From NCBI GenBank assembly GCA_964617645.1, contig CAZTYE010000003.1, positions 394,964-458,963 on the forward strand: a stretch of 64,000 bases of DNA, written 5' to 3'. Source of the stretch: JADJGC01 sp964617645. GTDB taxonomy: Bacteria > Zixibacteria > MSB-5A5 > CAIYYT01. The notes beneath the pieces were generated by a model that was given only the letters and a program-made list of their open reading frames with translations, was not told the DNA's origin and did not search any database. The translations under genes were made by a program, and so were the position numbers. This document shows positions 34,499-43,800 of the stretch, piece after piece; position 1 is the stretch's first letter; the number at the start of each line of letters is the position of its first letter.

Positions 34499-35371
34499 TC
34501 AAACTTCGATCAGATTCGAGCTTTGGTGCGAGGCCTTGTAAGAACTACGCACCAGCGGCCCCGATTCAACGTGCTTGTATCCCATCGCCATACCCCAGTC
34601 GCGAAAACGGATGAAGTCTTCCGGTGGGTAGTATTTCACGACCGGCAAATGCAACTCCGAAGGCGACAGATACTGGCCGACGGTGAGAATATCCACGCCG
34701 GTATCGGCAATATCCTGCATCGTCTGTTTGACCTCGTCCTCTCGCTCACCGACCCCGACAAAGATGCCCGACTTGACGAGCTTGATCTTGCCGGAGCCTT
34801 TGGCATAGCGCAATATCGACAAGCTGCGGCGATAACCCATCCGCGGCCTCACGGTCTTATACAATCGGGGAACTGTTTCGATATTATGATTGAAGATCTC
34901 CGGTGCCGCGTCAAGCACCACGTCAACCGCTGCCTTCGATCCTTGAAAATCGGGCACCAGCAGCTCGATTTGAATACTCGGATCATACTCCCGTAGCTTG
35001 CGCACGGTCGCGGCGAAAATCGACGCGCCGCCGTCTTCGAGGTCGTCACGCGTGACCGAGGTGATAACGACATGCTTCAGGCCGAGCTTGGCGACTGCTG
35101 AAGCCAGCCGCTGCGGTTCGCCGAGGTCGTGTACTTTCGGCTTGCCCTTGAGAATATCGCAAAATCCGCAACTGCGCGTGCAAACATGGCCGAGAATCAG
35201 AAATGTCGCCGTGCCGGACTCGAAGCACTCACCCATGTTCGGGCAACTGGCTTCCTGACACACGGAATGCAGACCATGCTCTTTGAGCAGACCGCGCACG
35301 CGACGATAGCCGCTGCCAAATGTGGCATTCATCATCAGCCATTTCGGCTTGGCGAGGCGCTCGGTTGCCAT
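34499..35371 (-). CDS. lipA: Lipoyl synthase
   Basis: A 290-residue radical SAM enzyme that inserts two sulfurs into octanoyl groups on lipoyl domains. The radical SAM cluster is CxxxCxxC (Cys64, Cys68, Cys71 in 'CTRSCGFC'); the auxiliary sacrificed cluster uses CxxxxCxxxxxC (Cys38, Cys43, Cys49 in 'CQEASCPNMGEC') plus the serine of 'RSSY' near 275-278. All key residues are present. The partner lipB is not in the window. It is divergent from the PilZ gene (130-nt gap). Confidence 0.97.
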   Translation of the reverse strand: MATERLAKPKWLMMNATFGSGYRRVRGLLKEHGLHSVCQEASCPNMGECFESGTATFLILGHVCTRSCGFCDILKGKPKVHDLGEPQRLASAVAKLGLKHVVITSVTRDDLEDGGASIFAATVRKLREYDPSIQIELLVPDFQGSKAAVDVVLDAAPEIFNHNIETVPRLYKTVRPRMGYRRSLSILRYAKGSGKIKLVKSGIFVGVGEREDEVKQTMQDIADTGVDILTVGQYLSPSELHLPVVKYYPPEDFIRFRDWGMAMGYKHVESGPLVRSSYKASHQSSNLIEV

Positions 35372-35501
35372 ACTCGGATGATACGGTACTAACCGACTCG
35401 ATGTTAATCAAGAAAATTCTCGTTTCGGACGGCTTCAAAATCTCCCTAAGCCGCCGATACTCAAGATGTTGAGATTTTAACTGCTGATGCAGGGGAAAGT
35501 T

Positions 35502-35930
35502 ATGACTACTGCCACCGCCAGCGCGGTCAAAAATCGCCGCCAGTTCATTCGAATCCCGTCCAGTTGCCAGATTACTACGCAGAAGATTCTCTTCTCGGCC
35601 AAAGCCGATTCGGAATCGATCGGTCAGACGCAAAACATCGGCGCCGGCGGCGTTCTATTCTTATCGCCGCGCGACTTTCATCGCGACGAATTGGTGAAGA
35701 TGATCATCGCCTTGCCGCTTTGGAAGCAGCATCAATCGCAGTTTTTCCGTGCCGCCGAAGATGATGCCGGCACGCCGATGACGGCGATCTGCCAGATCAT
35801 TCGCAGCCAGTTTCTCCCCGAAGGACGCTTTGAAATCGCCGCCAAGTTCGTTGATGTCTACGAAGACGACCTGACCGCGCTCAAGGCTTTCATCGAAAGT
35901 GAAGCCGAGCGGTTGGGGGTTCTGTCCTGA
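35502..35930 (+). CDS. PilZ domain protein, likely c-di-GMP receptor
   Basis: A 142-residue single-domain protein. 'RRQFIRIP' (12-19) supplies the RxxxR arginine motif and 'NIGAGGVLF' (about 45-53) stands for (D/N)xSxxG, though with Ala in place of the Ser, which could lower affinity. PilZ proteins bind c-di-GMP and control motility, polysaccharide or secretion. The ATG at 35502 has AGGGGA at ideal distance; an ATG at 35487 would place that site inside the coding region. The upstream gap holds an 8-bp inverted repeat AAAATCTC...GAGATTTT (35437-35478). Confidence 0.83.
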   Translation: MTTATASAVKNRRQFIRIPSSCQITTQKILFSAKADSESIGQTQNIGAGGVLFLSPRDFHRDELVKMIIALPLWKQHQSQFFRAAEDDAGTPMTAICQIIRSQFLPEGRFEIAAKFVDVYEDDLTALKAFIESEAERLGVLS

Positions 35931-36038
35931 AACCTTGCAGCTTGGAGAGCGTTCCAATTCCAGAACTGCCATTTTGGATCGGCGACTGAAGCTACCGTTG
36001 GCAGGCAATCCCTCGCGACTGCGCTCCCCGAAAACCGC

Positions 36039-36067
36039 TTGGCTGAATCCGCGTCGCTGCCTATAAT
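36039..36067 (+). promoter_or_regulatory. Sigma-70 promoter of tadA
   Basis: TTGGCT (36039-36044) and TATAAT (36062-36067) are 17 bp apart. The expected start point at about 36074-36075 coincides with the tadA ATG, so the transcript would be leaderless. Confidence 0.6.
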
Positions 36068-36074
36068 CCCCGCG

Positions 36075-36584
36075 ATGTTGAGCATCAATCCCGATCCGAC
36101 GCAGGAAGAAATCGACGCCGCCTTCATGGCGCAGGCGCTACGCGAGGCGCTCAATGCTGAAGCCAACGAGGAAGTGCCCATCGGCGCGGTGGTCGTGCTT
36201 GAGGGCAAGATCATCGGCCGTGGCTACAACCAAAACAAGACGCTGCACGACCCGACCGCGCACGCGGAAATGATCGCCATAACGGCGGGCTGCAACAAAC
36301 TGCAACTTCGCTATTTGGAGAATGCGACTTTGTATGTGACGATTGAACCTTGCGCCATGTGCGCCGGCGCCATCGTGCTGGCGCGAATCAAGCGGGTCGT
36401 CTTTGGCGCCAAGGACCCCAAAGCCGGCGCCTGCGGCTCAGTCTTCAATCTTGTGCAGGATCCACGGCTCAACCACCAGGTCGAGATTGTGAGCGGCGTG
36501 CGCGAACTCGAATGTGTGGCGATCATCAGCGAATTCTTCGACACCATTCGCAAAAAGAGTAAAGGCAACCTTGAATCGAATTGA
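36075..36584 (+). CDS. tadA: tRNA-specific adenosine deaminase
   Basis: A 169-residue zinc deaminase that makes inosine at the wobble position of tRNA-Arg(ACG). The catalytic motif is His63-Ala-Glu65 ('TAHAEMIAI') with zinc ligands Cys93 and Cys96 ('EPCAMCAGAI'). 'EVPIGAVVV' and 'NKTLHDPTAHAE' are TadA features. The ATG at 36075 gives the normal family length; the next in-frame ATG is at 36126. No Shine-Dalgarno is seen and the promoter -10 box ends 8 nt before the ATG. It overlaps the next gene by 14 nt. Confidence 0.95.
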   Translation: MLSINPDPTQEEIDAAFMAQALREALNAEANEEVPIGAVVVLEGKIIGRGYNQNKTLHDPTAHAEMIAITAGCNKLQLRYLENATLYVTIEPCAMCAGAIVLARIKRVVFGAKDPKAGACGSVFNLVQDPRLNHQVEIVSGVRELECVAIISEFFDTIRKKSKGNLESN

Positions 36585-37071
36585 CGCGCGTGAAATCTCC
36601 GGCGCTGTTGCGCAACGCGGTCTGCATCTCTGTGTCGGAATACCGGCCGGACTGCTGGCTCTGGGTGTCGTGCTTCGCGCGTTTCTTCCATTTCTCGCCA
36701 GTCCCATCGTCGGCGAAGACACGCTCAAAATTCTCGGCTACGCCTTCATCGCGGTCTCCGCAAGCGACGTGCTGGCCGCATTTGTCGTGAAAAAACGCCT
36801 CATCCGCGCCGAAGCTCTCTCGCCGCGCATTGGCGGGCAAGTGACGCAATTCGGCCCAAAGTTACTCGATGCCTTCATGCCGATATTCATCCTCGCGGCG
36901 GCGCCGGCGTTGTACGGATTAATCTTCTATTTTCTCGGCGGCGACCTTGACACCTACGTGCTGATTTCCGTATTTTGTCCGGCCGGTTTGCTCTTGCTTA
37001 AGCCAAAGGAGGAAGCCGTGGAAAAGCTGGCCGAAGCAGTCTTCGGCGCTCGGGGCGAAAGAGAGATTTAG
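36571..37071 (+). CDS. Small membrane protein coupled to tadA
   Basis: A 166-residue protein starting at TTG 36571 (AAAGGC just upstream) inside the end of tadA. It has four hydrophobic segments: about 20-42, 52-72, 98-122 and 127-145. The C-terminal tail 'KPKEEAVEKLAEAVFGARGE' is cytoplasmic and charged. I do not recognise a family. Co-translation with tadA may be chance packing. A hairpin with a UUCG loop follows the stop. Confidence 0.7.
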   Translation: MNRIDAREISGAVAQRGLHLCVGIPAGLLALGVVLRAFLPFLASPIVGEDTLKILGYAFIAVSASDVLAAFVVKKRLIRAEALSPRIGGQVTQFGPKLLDAFMPIFILAAAPALYGLIFYFLGGDLDTYVLISVFCPAGLLLLKPKEEAVEKLAEAVFGARGEREI

Positions 37072-37076
37072 AGCGT

Positions 37077-37101
37077 TCCTGTCTTCGGACAGGACGATTT
37101 T
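37077..37101 (+). terminator. UUCG-loop terminator before tRNA-Ser
   Basis: A 7-bp stem (37077-37083 with 37088-37094) closes on the very stable TTCG loop and is followed by CGATTTT. It ends the tadA transcript 19 nt before the tRNA gene. Confidence 0.75.
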
Positions 37102-37119
37102 AGTAGCGACCGAACCTCC

Positions 37120-37206
37120 GGAGAGGTGGCTGAGTGGTCGAAAGCGGCGGTCTCGAAAACCGTTATACCCGCGAGGGTATCCAGGGTTCGAATCCCTGCC
37201 TCTCCG
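37120..37206 (+). tRNA. tRNA-Ser, anticodon CGA
   Basis: The acceptor arm GGAGAGG (37120-37126) pairs with CCTCTCC (37199-37205) with discriminator G at 37206. The anticodon loop is CTCGAAA, giving anticodon CGA for UCG codons. A long variable arm (TATACCC-GCGA-GGGTATC) marks it as class II serine, and the T arm has GGGTTCGAATCCC. The CCA end is not encoded (CAT follows). Confidence 0.96.
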
Positions 37207-37257
37207 CATAATTAATTAAACGACAACGATTTACGCTTTGCCGATCGCTTGATCTGC

Positions 37258-38676
37258 TCAGCGGATACTCCGCATCGCTTCCCACATCGGATCCCAGGCC
37301 GGAAGGATTTCCGGAGTCGTATCCAGCAAAGCGGCAACTTCTTTCGTCAGCAGCTCTTTGTCGATGATGACGCAGTAGACATACTCATTGAACCAATTAT
37401 CGTACATCGACCAATAGCCTTTGTCTCCGCCCTTATCGCCCCAACTATTCTCAACCTTCCACTTCACCGGTCGGCCGGCCAGTGTATCGACGCCGGTAAA
37501 GACCATCGCGTGATTCGGCGAACTATCGCGCAGCAGGACGCGCTCGCGTTTGCTCAAGTTCACGGGAAAACCGTAAATTGACTCAAAATCATAGATGCCG
37601 GTCTGCAGTATGCCCTTAGCGCCATAATTGTCCTTCCCGACATCACAGGCAAAATAGAGCGGCGTGCCGCCCAGAACCGTCTTGAGTGCGTAACGTTTGA
37701 GGCTGTCGATCGGGAGATTTATGAAACGGAGATTATTCTGATCGGCGAGATTCCCCGACCAGCTCATTTCGTAGTGCTTGAAATACTCGACGCCGGGATG
37801 ATCGAACACCACAATGTGATCATCCAGCTTGACACCGATCATCTCGTTGTAGAATTGTTGCGGCGTGTAAACTCGCGGTGCGGCGACGACCGAGTCCTTG
37901 CTCTCATAGCGCCAGGTGAATTGTTTCGGTGGCTCGCCAAAATTCAGAGCCAAAATCGTGTAGATGCGCTTGAGCATCGTTTCCTTTGCCGTGCGTAGTT
38001 CATCTGGCGACTTGCCGTCAGTCTGCAGCATGCGCAGCGCGATCGCATCTTTGCGCAGCGTCCGATTGAGGATTGCGTTGAGACCGCCGGTGTGGGAAGT
38101 CGCGTACGTCTCCGGCATCACCGTCTCAGGAATCACGCCGTACTTCTCGATCAGTGATACGATGTAAGTCCACCAGCCGCCGTCGCCGCACGGGTCCTTG
38201 ATCAGCGCATCAACCTCCCGGTCATCCAGCGGCCGCGCGGCTAACTGGATCATCGCTTCAAGAAACGCATTCGACTTCTCCAGTTTATCCCAGAAGAAGA
38301 GGTAGTTGGTCGACATCTTGAACGTGCCGAGTTTGAGCTTATCCATTACCTTCGGACGGAGCATGTTAAAACCGGCGAACATCCAGCATCGCCCTGAAGC
38401 TTCTTGATTGGTGATTTCCCCGGTCGTGATCGTCTTGTTGAATATCGAATTGTGTGAAAGCAGCTTGTCGCGGTCGATCGTGAGATTCGCGATATCGTTC
38501 GCTGTCAGGGCATTGTATATCGCCGGATTTCGTCCGTGCTTGGTGAAATCGTCCTGCAGCCGAGAAATCACCTCGAATGACAAACCACCTGACGTTGCCT
38601 GCGCTTGTGCGATTGAAGATGCGGCGAAGAGCAGCGCACAACTCGCGGCCAGACAATATGAATAAACTCGAAGCAT
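37258..38676 (-). CDS. Exported C1B cysteine peptidase (aminopeptidase C/bleomycin hydrolase)
   Basis: A 472-residue papain-fold peptidase of family C1B. The catalytic Cys97 is in 'NQEASGRCWMFAG', His389 in 'SPNHAMVFTG' and Asn410 in 'VENSWGDKG'; the helper Gln is in 'TNQEASG'. PepC/bleomycin hydrolase enzymes are normally cytosolic hexamers, but this one begins with a clear signal peptide (1-26, 'SYCLAASCALLFAASSIAQA'), so it should act in the periplasm or beyond. The length and C-terminal region otherwise match the family. It is convergent with the tRNA gene. Confidence 0.9.
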   Translation of the reverse strand: MLRVYSYCLAASCALLFAASSIAQAQATSGGLSFEVISRLQDDFTKHGRNPAIYNALTANDIANLTIDRDKLLSHNSIFNKTITTGEITNQEASGRCWMFAGFNMLRPKVMDKLKLGTFKMSTNYLFFWDKLEKSNAFLEAMIQLAARPLDDREVDALIKDPCGDGGWWTYIVSLIEKYGVIPETVMPETYATSHTGGLNAILNRTLRKDAIALRMLQTDGKSPDELRTAKETMLKRIYTILALNFGEPPKQFTWRYESKDSVVAAPRVYTPQQFYNEMIGVKLDDHIVVFDHPGVEYFKHYEMSWSGNLADQNNLRFINLPIDSLKRYALKTVLGGTPLYFACDVGKDNYGAKGILQTGIYDFESIYGFPVNLSKRERVLLRDSSPNHAMVFTGVDTLAGRPVKWKVENSWGDKGGDKGYWSMYDNWFNEYVYCVIIDKELLTKEVAALLDTTPEILPAWDPMWEAMRSIR

Positions 38677-38769
38677 AACCGGCTCCTTCCCGAAGCTGCG
38701 AAACTATTGTTGATAAGTTAAGCCCTGTATGGGAGATGGTCAATCGATTTGCAAAGAAACCCGCAGGCG

Positions 38770-40335
38770 TTATGCGGGCAAATCTGCCGGCGGCGGAGTC
38801 TGCTTCAATCCCGGCACGCGTTGGCGCAGGTCGTTGATGATCGCCTTCAGCCGCTCGCGGTCTTGAGGCTCAAAAATCTTGGCGACCCAAACGAGAGCTA
38901 CAAACAGCCACACCAGCGGCAGTTTGATGACGATCATAACCGCAAAGTACAGCCACTTCGAGGAGATCAGCAGCGCGCTAACGAAATGCTCAAAGTACCG
39001 TAGCTCGATCGCTTCCAGCATCCACGCTCCAAGATAGACCAAGACGCCGATTGCCAAGATGCGGAGAAGCTTGCCAAACTCGTACTTCATCGGATACGCC
39101 CGGTAAGACAGATACCAATTCAGACCGGCCAGCGAAATCGAACTGATAATGAGCGCCCAAGCGGCGCCCGTGCCGCAATACTTCGGAACAAGTATGAAGC
39201 AGAAGAGGAGACAAATTGCCGTGGTGATCCCGTGCCAGACTTTCAAATAGGTCTTCTTGCTGTAGTAGATGCCGCCGTCGACGAAAAACGAGAAACCGGA
39301 GAAGAAATGCGCCAATGCGATCAAAGGCACAAGGCTGTAGCAGTCAAAGTACTTCGGCCCGATCACCACGGCTACTAACTCTCGGGCATAAACACTCAGA
39401 GTTACGGCGCACAAGAGATACACCAATAACGTCCATGTCGTCAGCCGTGCCAGGTTTCGGGCGCCTTCTGCGGTGCGCAGTTGTTCGACCAGGCGCGGGC
39501 TCCATGCCCGCAGTACCGGGCTAAAGATGAGCACCGAGAAAATCTGGCCGATGCGAAACCCGGCCGAGTAAATGCCAACGGCCGCCTGACCGCAGTATTC
39601 GTTGATGAAAAATCGATCGGCGCTGCTCAACACGAAAGTGTATGCCCCGATGAAGGAAAACGACCACGTAAACTTTAGAATCTGCTTGGCCAATCCCATA
39701 TCTATGCGCAGCGCGGAACGCGCAAAGACATTGACGCCGACGGTGACGACGAACACGCCGATCGAGAGAATTTGCGCCCACAATACTGCCGCGACCTTGT
39801 CGTCCATGGTGTACAGCAACACAATGTTCAATCCCAGCGTCAGCGCCAAGCGCGCCGCAGAAATCGCTATGTACTTTGTCGGTTGCTCGGTGGCCTGATA
39901 GAAGAGCAGCGGCACGACGAAGAGCATATCCAACAAGTAGCGTACGGCTACCAGCACGACATAGTAACCATACTCCGCTGTGTCGAAGAGCAGCGCCGAC
40001 ACCGGCTCTCGGGCCAGCGTCAGCGCGACGGTCACTACCGCCGAGATGGCAAACACGACATAGATCGAAGTGCCCGTGACCCGGCGCTGGTAATCGGAAT
40101 CGTCGCGGTCGCGAAAGAAACGCACATAGGTGATCCCGTACTGCGTCAGCAGCAGCAGCGACACGATCTCAATCGTTCGATTGAGAATCTCCATGATTCC
40201 GTACTGCTCGGTCGGCATCAGGCGGCTATAGAATGGCAGGAGGATGAATCCGATTCCGTAGTTCACCGCCATCCCCAGACCGTAGATCACGATTTGTGAC
40301 AAAAACGAGCCGGGCTTCTTGGGTGTGGTCGTCAT
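38770..40335 (-). CDS. Polysaccharide flippase (Wzx/MOP superfamily)
   Basis: A 521-residue membrane protein with about 14 helices and the polysaccharide-export fold: 'GMAVNYGIGFILLPFYSRLM' at the start and 'FSFIGAYTFVLSSADRFFIN' in helix 7-8. It would flip undecaprenyl-linked oligosaccharides across the inner membrane. It is last in a minus-strand group with two GNAT proteins and a deacetylase-like protein; glycosyltransferases are absent from the visible cluster. The gap to the upstream gene is 15 nt. Confidence 0.87.
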   Translation of the reverse strand: MTTTPKKPGSFLSQIVIYGLGMAVNYGIGFILLPFYSRLMPTEQYGIMEILNRTIEIVSLLLLTQYGITYVRFFRDRDDSDYQRRVTGTSIYVVFAISAVVTVALTLAREPVSALLFDTAEYGYYVVLVAVRYLLDMLFVVPLLFYQATEQPTKYIAISAARLALTLGLNIVLLYTMDDKVAAVLWAQILSIGVFVVTVGVNVFARSALRIDMGLAKQILKFTWSFSFIGAYTFVLSSADRFFINEYCGQAAVGIYSAGFRIGQIFSVLIFSPVLRAWSPRLVEQLRTAEGARNLARLTTWTLLVYLLCAVTLSVYARELVAVVIGPKYFDCYSLVPLIALAHFFSGFSFFVDGGIYYSKKTYLKVWHGITTAICLLFCFILVPKYCGTGAAWALIISSISLAGLNWYLSYRAYPMKYEFGKLLRILAIGVLVYLGAWMLEAIELRYFEHFVSALLISSKWLYFAVMIVIKLPLVWLFVALVWVAKIFEPQDRERLKAIINDLRQRVPGLKQTPPPADLPA

Positions 40336-40350
40336 CGAGTTGCGATTCGC

Positions 40351-41559
40351 CTATGACGCGGATTTCGTGGTCGTTTCAAGTTGTGCGGGCTGATCGTTGC
40401 CTCGATTCTCGTCGGCATTGTCGGTCACCGGGCGTGACTTTTCTGTCAATCGCTTCCACGTCGGTAGCGCCTTCGCCTTTCCGAAATAGAGGATTCGTGA
40501 CTTAAGGCTCTTGCGGAACACCCAGAACTGCGAGTGCGCGAGGATTTCCTTGGTCCAATGCAGCTTGTAACCATATCCCTGTCCGGCAAGGTCATAGCGT
40601 GTGACGCCGAGTTCGGCGCACTGTTGCAGCGCTTGATCACGAAGGTACACTCCCGGCGAACCGTGGCGGTAGGCCTGATCATAGTCGGTTGCCAGCCCCG
40701 TTAAGACGTTCCCGCTTTGGATCATCATCTCGAACGAGATTGGCTTGTGATCAAGATCGAGAATCCAGATGCGCAGGTGCTTTCTCAATTCCGGTTCGGC
40801 GACGACCGCATCATAGAACTTGCGCTGGGCCGGATGTCCGCCCAGGTCGTTATGGTGAGCAGCCTTCCAGCTTCGGGCGCTGACGTCATATGCGATATTC
40901 AGCGCTTCGTGCATCTCGATATCGCCGGGTGAACGGCGCACCGTCAGTGCTCCCAGCTTCTTAAGCCGATTTCCCGAGGTCGTGATGTTTCGTTTCATCG
41001 AGTATGCCATGACCTCGCGGTAGCCCGCATAGCCATTCGGCAGGTCGATATACGGTGATTGCCGCTCCGGTTGTTCGATGTATCGCAGCCGGCTCTGAGT
41101 CAGGAATTGACGCCACAGTGGATTAACCGGATGCTCCGCTGGCATGTTAGAAAGCACGGCAAAATCCCAGCCGCCGTAGTTTTCGAGACCCTTCCACAAT
41201 TCGCGAATGACTTCAATCCGGAGATCCGATACGACGAAATGCGAACGCGGTGTCAGATCGTTCTCAAGAAAGCTCAGTATCCGCAATCGCACGCCCTTGA
41301 TGCGCCTTGAGCGCACTATCATTGGCGCTGCGGCAATTAATTTACCGCTGCTCCGGGCGCAGGCGATCAGTAGAACGACGTCGGCGCCAAACGCGTCAAG
41401 CCAGCAGGAAATCCAAGCGTGCGTCTGCCATGTCGGCGCACCGGACACGGCCGCCAGTTCATCCCACTCACCATGCATCCGGCGAAATTGCTCGCGCGCC
41501 GCGACGATTTCGATCTCGATTGGTGCCATCTGTGCCGCCGGCTGTGTCATAACCCGCAT
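40351..41559 (-). CDS. FemAB/CelD-like GNAT acyltransferase
   Basis: A 402-residue protein with the double-GNAT look of CelD/BcsL and FemAB-related proteins: 'EWDELAAVSGAPTWQTHAWI' region near the start, the N-terminal half ending near 190, and 'NVLTGLATDYDQAYRHGSPG' followed by 'LRDQALQQCAELGVTRYDL' typical of the second GNAT-like fold. Such proteins acylate or aminoacylate cell-surface carbohydrates. Start choice: ATG 41559, with ATG 41550 also possible. It overlaps nothing but is 15 nt from the flippase gene, so they are probably co-transcribed. Confidence 0.8.
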   Translation of the reverse strand: MRVMTQPAAQMAPIEIEIVAAREQFRRMHGEWDELAAVSGAPTWQTHAWISCWLDAFGADVVLLIACARSSGKLIAAAPMIVRSRRIKGVRLRILSFLENDLTPRSHFVVSDLRIEVIRELWKGLENYGGWDFAVLSNMPAEHPVNPLWRQFLTQSRLRYIEQPERQSPYIDLPNGYAGYREVMAYSMKRNITTSGNRLKKLGALTVRRSPGDIEMHEALNIAYDVSARSWKAAHHNDLGGHPAQRKFYDAVVAEPELRKHLRIWILDLDHKPISFEMMIQSGNVLTGLATDYDQAYRHGSPGVYLRDQALQQCAELGVTRYDLAGQGYGYKLHWTKEILAHSQFWVFRKSLKSRILYFGKAKALPTWKRLTEKSRPVTDNADENRGNDQPAQLETTTKSAS

Positions 41560-41598
41560 AATAGTCGCTTGATTTTTCTGCCGAAAGCCCAATTGCCG

Positions 41599-42291
41599 TC
41601 AGATGCCGCGAAGCTCGGCATCCGGCGGTCGCCGGAACATCCTCAGTTTCTTTGTCGGCTGCGGCCAGCTTTTGACCCAGACGAAGTTGATGCCGAAGAC
41701 CTTGAAGCGATAAGACTCGCCGACTACGCGATTGCCCAAAGTCTCCGTGGCCATCAGCGACGGGGCATTGAAGTGACTGATCGCGCCGTAAGCGTGCTTT
41801 CGTCCGGCGGCGCCATAGATCCGTTGCAGCTCTTGCACACAGGCTCGGAACAACCCTTCCCGGCGCTTCTCAGGTACCGTAAACGAATTGTACTTGTAGA
41901 AGCCGTCGCGACCGGTATCGAGAACGGCCCCGGCGTACTCCAGATACAGTCTGCCCGTAGCCGACCACAGCATCGAGACAACCCGTCCATGATCTTCCGC
42001 AAGCGTACAGACGTCGCCCTGTCGAAGACGCGCGCGGGCAGTTTCCGTTTCAACGCCGAGAGCGCCGAAACGATCGGCGTCGGCCGGGCCGGCTTGACGA
42101 ACCGCCGCCGAAGCGTCATGAGGAGCTGGGGACTCGAGTCGGTCGGCGTAGACCAAATAGAAGTGATCGAATTCAAATAGTCTCTGCGGCAACCGCCAAA
42201 CCACGGATCGCAGGAGATACTGCCAGCCGTATATTCGAATTCCCGATCGTAGACGCTGCCAGCGGGAAGTAGGCGACGCGGAATTACTCAC
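41599..42291 (-). CDS. GNAT-family acetyltransferase
   Basis: A 230-residue protein. The C-terminal two thirds resemble a GNAT fold: 'GRVVSMLWSATGRLYLEYAG', then 'NSFTVPEKRREGLFRACVQE', which fits the acetyl-CoA pyrophosphate loop region, and 'NAPSLMATETLGNRVVGESY', the usual late motif. The first 55 residues are basic and predicted helical. The substrate is unknown; genomic context suggests sugar modification. Confidence 0.75.
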   Translation of the reverse strand: MSNSASPTSRWQRLRSGIRIYGWQYLLRSVVWRLPQRLFEFDHFYLVYADRLESPAPHDASAAVRQAGPADADRFGALGVETETARARLRQGDVCTLAEDHGRVVSMLWSATGRLYLEYAGAVLDTGRDGFYKYNSFTVPEKRREGLFRACVQELQRIYGAAGRKHAYGAISHFNAPSLMATETLGNRVVGESYRFKVFGINFVWVKSWPQPTKKLRMFRRPPDAELRGI

Positions 42292-42352
42292 ATGAAGAAT
42301 ACACGCGAAGTGCGTCTCGGTTCAGCGCGATTGGCTGGCCGCATCGCTACCT

Positions 42353-43510
42353 TCAATCTGACGTCCGGTTTGCCCGATACGGCGGAATCACGAAATCCCG
42401 ATAGCGATTCGGATCGCCGCTCTGCCCGGCCTCCGCTGCCTTGATGATGTTGTATGACTCGCGCGCCGTGACATAGTGCATGATAAAACGTCTGCCGTCG
42501 TTGTACGCTGATTCGAGAAGCTGCAAAAGACACTCAAATGGCTGGCCAATTACTTGCGGCCAATCGACGCGGTGCATGCTATGCGCATGGAGTTTGACGA
42601 ACACCCACTCCGGCCGACCGACAACGTGAATATTGGCGCGCAGCCAGAGTTCAATGCGGCGCGGATAAATCGGCGAAGCCGCCGACAAATCGCCGTGTTC
42701 CATCGTCGGATGCGTTCTGTGCCGCCAGTTCTTCCAATCAATAATCAAGGGTCCCTGAAGCAGCATCAGATCGCCGCTTGCCGCTCTGCCGGCTTCCACC
42801 GGAACGCCGTCATCATAGGATTTCGGCTTCGCGGGATCATCGGTCGCATAATAGATCGAATTGATACGTTGCGGCTGCGCCGGAGACCACAAAGCCGGAA
42901 AGGTGCAATCAACAAAACAACCGAGAGATCTCAGTATCTGCAACTCGTTGTTGACTCCGCACGGATTCGGGGATATTTCGGCAGCGCCGTTGTCAAGAGC
43001 CCAGTTGCCGTGGACAAACGCAAACCGGGTCTGCGCCGGACTATCGATAGTCTGCGAGATTCCGAATCGCCCAAAATTCTCAAGGCCGTCGCGATAAATG
43101 CGCGTCACCGACTCCGGCGTGTCGTTTTCGTGATGAAGATGCATCTCGATCTCCCCCATCCCGGCGCGGCAAAGATCGCGGATCATTATGACCTGCTCGT
43201 CGCAAAACTGCTCGATGGGATAGAAAAACGATCGTTGCGGATGCCGGCCATCGGCATCGCGATGCCGAATGACGATTTCGTGGTAACGATCAAGCCATTC
43301 CCGGAGCGCCGCAGTATTGCGCCCCGGCTCGAAATGATCGCAAATTGAGAGCAGTATATGCCGCGTTGCCGGCCGTGGCGCCCGGCGCAGCCGAGCCGTT
43401 TGCCGATATGAAGGCAGCCAAAGATTGTATCGGCGCCGCTTAATCTGCCACCATACGGCAGCAAGCGCGCCAATGATGAGAATCGCCGGCAGGATTATCG
43501 AAACGACCAA
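42353..43510 (-). CDS. Membrane-anchored polysaccharide deacetylase-like protein
   Basis: A 385-residue protein with one N-terminal membrane anchor (2-22) and a NodB-like barrel: 'LLSICDHFEPG' (metal-binding Asp near 57), 'EIEMHLHHENDTPES' (two His), and 'FAFVHGNWALDNG'. The motif order fits a carbohydrate esterase-like fold with some uncommon residues; it could act on extracellular polysaccharide at the inner membrane. It is first in the group deacetylase, GNAT, GNAT, flippase, all on the minus strand, and diverges from the glycosidase-like T9SS protein. Confidence 0.72.
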   Translation of the reverse strand: MVVSIILPAILIIGALAAVWWQIKRRRYNLWLPSYRQTARLRRAPRPATRHILLSICDHFEPGRNTAALREWLDRYHEIVIRHRDADGRHPQRSFFYPIEQFCDEQVIMIRDLCRAGMGEIEMHLHHENDTPESVTRIYRDGLENFGRFGISQTIDSPAQTRFAFVHGNWALDNGAAEISPNPCGVNNELQILRSLGCFVDCTFPALWSPAQPQRINSIYYATDDPAKPKSYDDGVPVEAGRAASGDLMLLQGPLIIDWKNWRHRTHPTMEHGDLSAASPIYPRRIELWLRANIHVVGRPEWVFVKLHAHSMHRVDWPQVIGQPFECLLQLLESAYNDGRRFIMHYVTARESYNIIKAAEAGQSGDPNRYRDFVIPPYRANRTSD

Positions 43511-43800
43511 TTATTGAGTCCTCTCGAGCACGGTTGCTCGTTGCCTCTGCGAATATAGATGAATTGCGGCAGTCGCCAAGCGTCAATTCTCCTGCGGTCG
43601 GCGCAAAAAGAATCGTCCGTACGGCGAGTATTGTTGTTGAATATTGAAACGCGTGCGCATAGTTTGCGCAGGCCTGAGAGATTCGGACAGCGCAAGCGTT
43701 CGGTCTGACTACTTGCCCGGCTATGCAACTTGTTGTGCTACTCTGATACAGTTCGTCGCCGTCGCTGCCGATACAACTTATTGGGGGACGTTAGCTTGGT

